DNA from: Aeromonas popoffii
Lineage (GTDB): Bacteria; Pseudomonadota; Gammaproteobacteria; Enterobacterales; Aeromonadaceae
NCBI RefSeq assembly: GCF_000820025.1
Contig: NZ_CDBI01000091.1
Coordinates: 177,600 to 241,599, forward strand
DNA: 64,000 nt
Direction: 5' to 3'
The position numbers and the translations under genes are program-made. Positions within the stretch are counted from its first letter, which is position 1, and each line of letters begins with the position of its first letter. This document shows positions 62,550 through 64,000 of the stretch, piece by piece. The notes beneath the pieces were generated by a model, which was not told the origin of the DNA, ran no database searches, and saw nothing but the letters and a program-made list of their open reading frames with translations.

Positions 62550-64000
62550 TGATCGAAGTGACAGAGGTTTCCATTGCCGAGCTGCGCGGCGCGCTCGGAT
62601 CAGGCCGCACCACAGCGGTCGAACTGGTCAAGGCCTATCTGGCCCGTATCGCCGCCTACAACGGCCCCGAGACACAAACCCGCCTCAATGCCGTCGTGGT
62701 ACCCAATCCCGATGCGCTGAAAGAGGCGCAAGCGTCTGACGCCCGCCGCGCCCGTGGCGAGATCTTAAGCCCGCTCGACGGCATTCCCTACACCGCCAAA
62801 GACAGCTATCTGGTCAAGGGGCTGACCGCCGCCTCCGGCAGCCCGGCCTTCCAGGATCTGGTGGCCCAGCGCGATGCCTTTACCGTTGAGCGGCTGCGCG
62901 CCGCCGGTGCCATCTGCCTGGGCAAAACCAATATGCCGCCGATGGCCAATGGCGGCATGCAGCGCGGCGTCTATGGCCGTGCCGAGAGCCCCTACAACGC
63001 CGACTACCTGACCGCGCCGTTTGCCTCCGGCTCCTCCAACGGTGCCGGTACCGCCACCGCCGCCAGCTTCTCCGCCTTCGGTCTCGCCGAAGAGACCTGG
63101 TCGAGCGGCCGTGGCCCTGCTTCCAACAACGGTCTGTGTGCCTACACACCATCACGTGGCGTCATCTCGGTGCGCGGCAACTGGCCGCTGACCCCGACCA
63201 TGGATGTGGTGGTGCCTTATGCCCGCACCATGAATGATCTGCTGGAAGTGCTGGATGTAGTGGTGGCGGATGATACTGAGACCCGTGGCGATCTGTGGCG
63301 CATGCAGCCCTGGGTGCAGATCCCTAAGGCCTCAGAAGTGCGTCCGGCGTCTTATCTGGATCTGGCCGCCAAGCCCGATGCCCTCAAGGGCAAACGCCTC
63401 GGCGTGCCGCGCATGTTTATCAACAAGGATGAACTGGCCGGCACCAGCGACAACCCCGGCATCGGCGGCCCGACCGGTCAGCGCATCCATACCCGCCCGA
63501 CCGTGATCGCCCTGTGGGAACAGGCCCGTCAGGCGCTGGAAGCCGCTGGCGCCATCGTCGTCGAAGTGGACTTCCCGCTGGTCTCCAACTGCGAAGGGGA
63601 CAGACCCGGCACGCCGACTGTGTTCAATCGCGGCATCGTGAGCCCTGAGTTTCTCAACGACGAGCTGTGGGAGCTCTCCGGCTGGGCGTTTGACGACTTC
63701 CTGCGCGCCAACGGCGATCCCAAGCTTAAGCAATTGGCCGATGTGGATGGCCCCCAGATCTTCCCCCACGATCCGGGCACCTTGCCGAACCGCGAGGGCG
63801 ATCTGGCGGCGGGCATGGACGAGTACGTCAATATGGCCAAGCGCGGCATCAAGCGCTTTGACGAGATTGCCTCTGTGCCGGACGGCCTGCGCGCTCTGGA
63901 AAAGACCCGCAAGCGGGATCTGGAAGAGTGGATGGACGAGCTCAAGCTCGACGCTGTGCTGTTTCCCACCGTCGCCGACGTCGGCCCGGCGGATGCCGAT
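62550..64000 (+). CDS. Amidase-signature family hydrolase, C-terminus beyond the window
   Basis: The ATG at 62550 has AGGAG 5 bases upstream, and the frame is open to the right edge (about 483 codons). Amidase-signature features: DGIPYTAKDSYLVKGL with catalytic K84, ASGSSNGAGTATAASFSAFG with the cis-serine about S162, and a nucleophile expected 24 residues on at S186 in EETWSSGRGPASNNG. The region around the nucleophile differs from the usual GTDTGGSIR, so it belongs to a divergent subgroup. It would hydrolyse an amide or carbamoyl compound in the cytoplasm. Lying behind aguA, N-carbamoylputrescine is a possible substrate, by context only. Confidence 0.85.

Overview
The window looks like chromosomal DNA of an Aeromonas species or a very close gammaproteobacterium. 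The evidence is the order of housekeeping blocks (rpsT / murJ-ribF-ileS-lspA-fkpB-ispH, nadE-glnB, luxS, rnr...rlmB, rpsF-rpsR-rplI, gshA, holD-rimI, ravA-viaA, prfC), GC-rich coding DNA, and Aeromonas/Vibrio-like protein sequences. The species assignment is by recognition only.

Layout. 1-7762: the start of rpsT on the minus strand, then the tightly overlapping murJ-ribF-ileS-lspA-fkpB-ispH block (lipid II flipping, flavin synthesis, isoleucyl-tRNA, lipoprotein signal peptidase, PPIase, isoprenoids). 7763-12480: an AT-richer islet on the minus strand (araC-type regulator, azlC, azlD, membrane desaturase). It is bracketed by intact ispH and by a decayed second copy of the ispH 3' half. 12481-19302: type IV pilus minor pilins, PilY1, a TapY2/PilY2-like protein and a FimT-like pseudopilin. 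The distal part (pilW to the TapY2-like gene) is clearly AT-rich. 19424-26157: nadE-glnB, an SLT-like lipoprotein, luxS, a diguanylate cyclase and rnr. 26158-28314: an unexpected 2.1-kb insertion between rnr and rlmB. It holds integron-type gene cassettes with a VCR-like attC, a second good attC and a weaker third, a cupin gene, a membrane-protein gene, and a LexA box in front of a frame-broken ORF. No integron integrase is present. 28315-36648: rlmB, a Crp-like regulator, elaA, two EamA transporters, an AlaX-like editing protein, mntH with a perfect Fur-type palindrome, the rpsF-rpsR-rplI operon (priB absent from its usual place) and fpr.

36684-45180: two tandem paralogous small exported proteins (one with an 11-C tract at the end of its signal peptide), an unknown coiled-coil membrane protein, fosA, a 55-residue membrane protein, a quinone-oxidoreductase-like MDR, yqaA, a two-domain M16 peptidase and gshA. 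45266-56454: acyl-CoA synthetase, CxxC protein, rimI, holD, ravA-viaA, a PAS-protein remnant, a TPR-GGDEF protein and prfC. 56633-64000: a GNAT, a MarR-GNAT fusion, an OYE/TetR divergon with paired operators, a LysR gene whose 3' end is tandemly duplicated, divergent agmatine deiminase, and an amidase running off the right edge.

The most notable signals are the orphan integron cassettes between rnr and rlmB and the LexA-controlled broken ORF beside them. Next are the recurring gene-3'-end duplications (murJ, ispH, lysR) that look like recombination scars, and the possible phase-variable exported protein.
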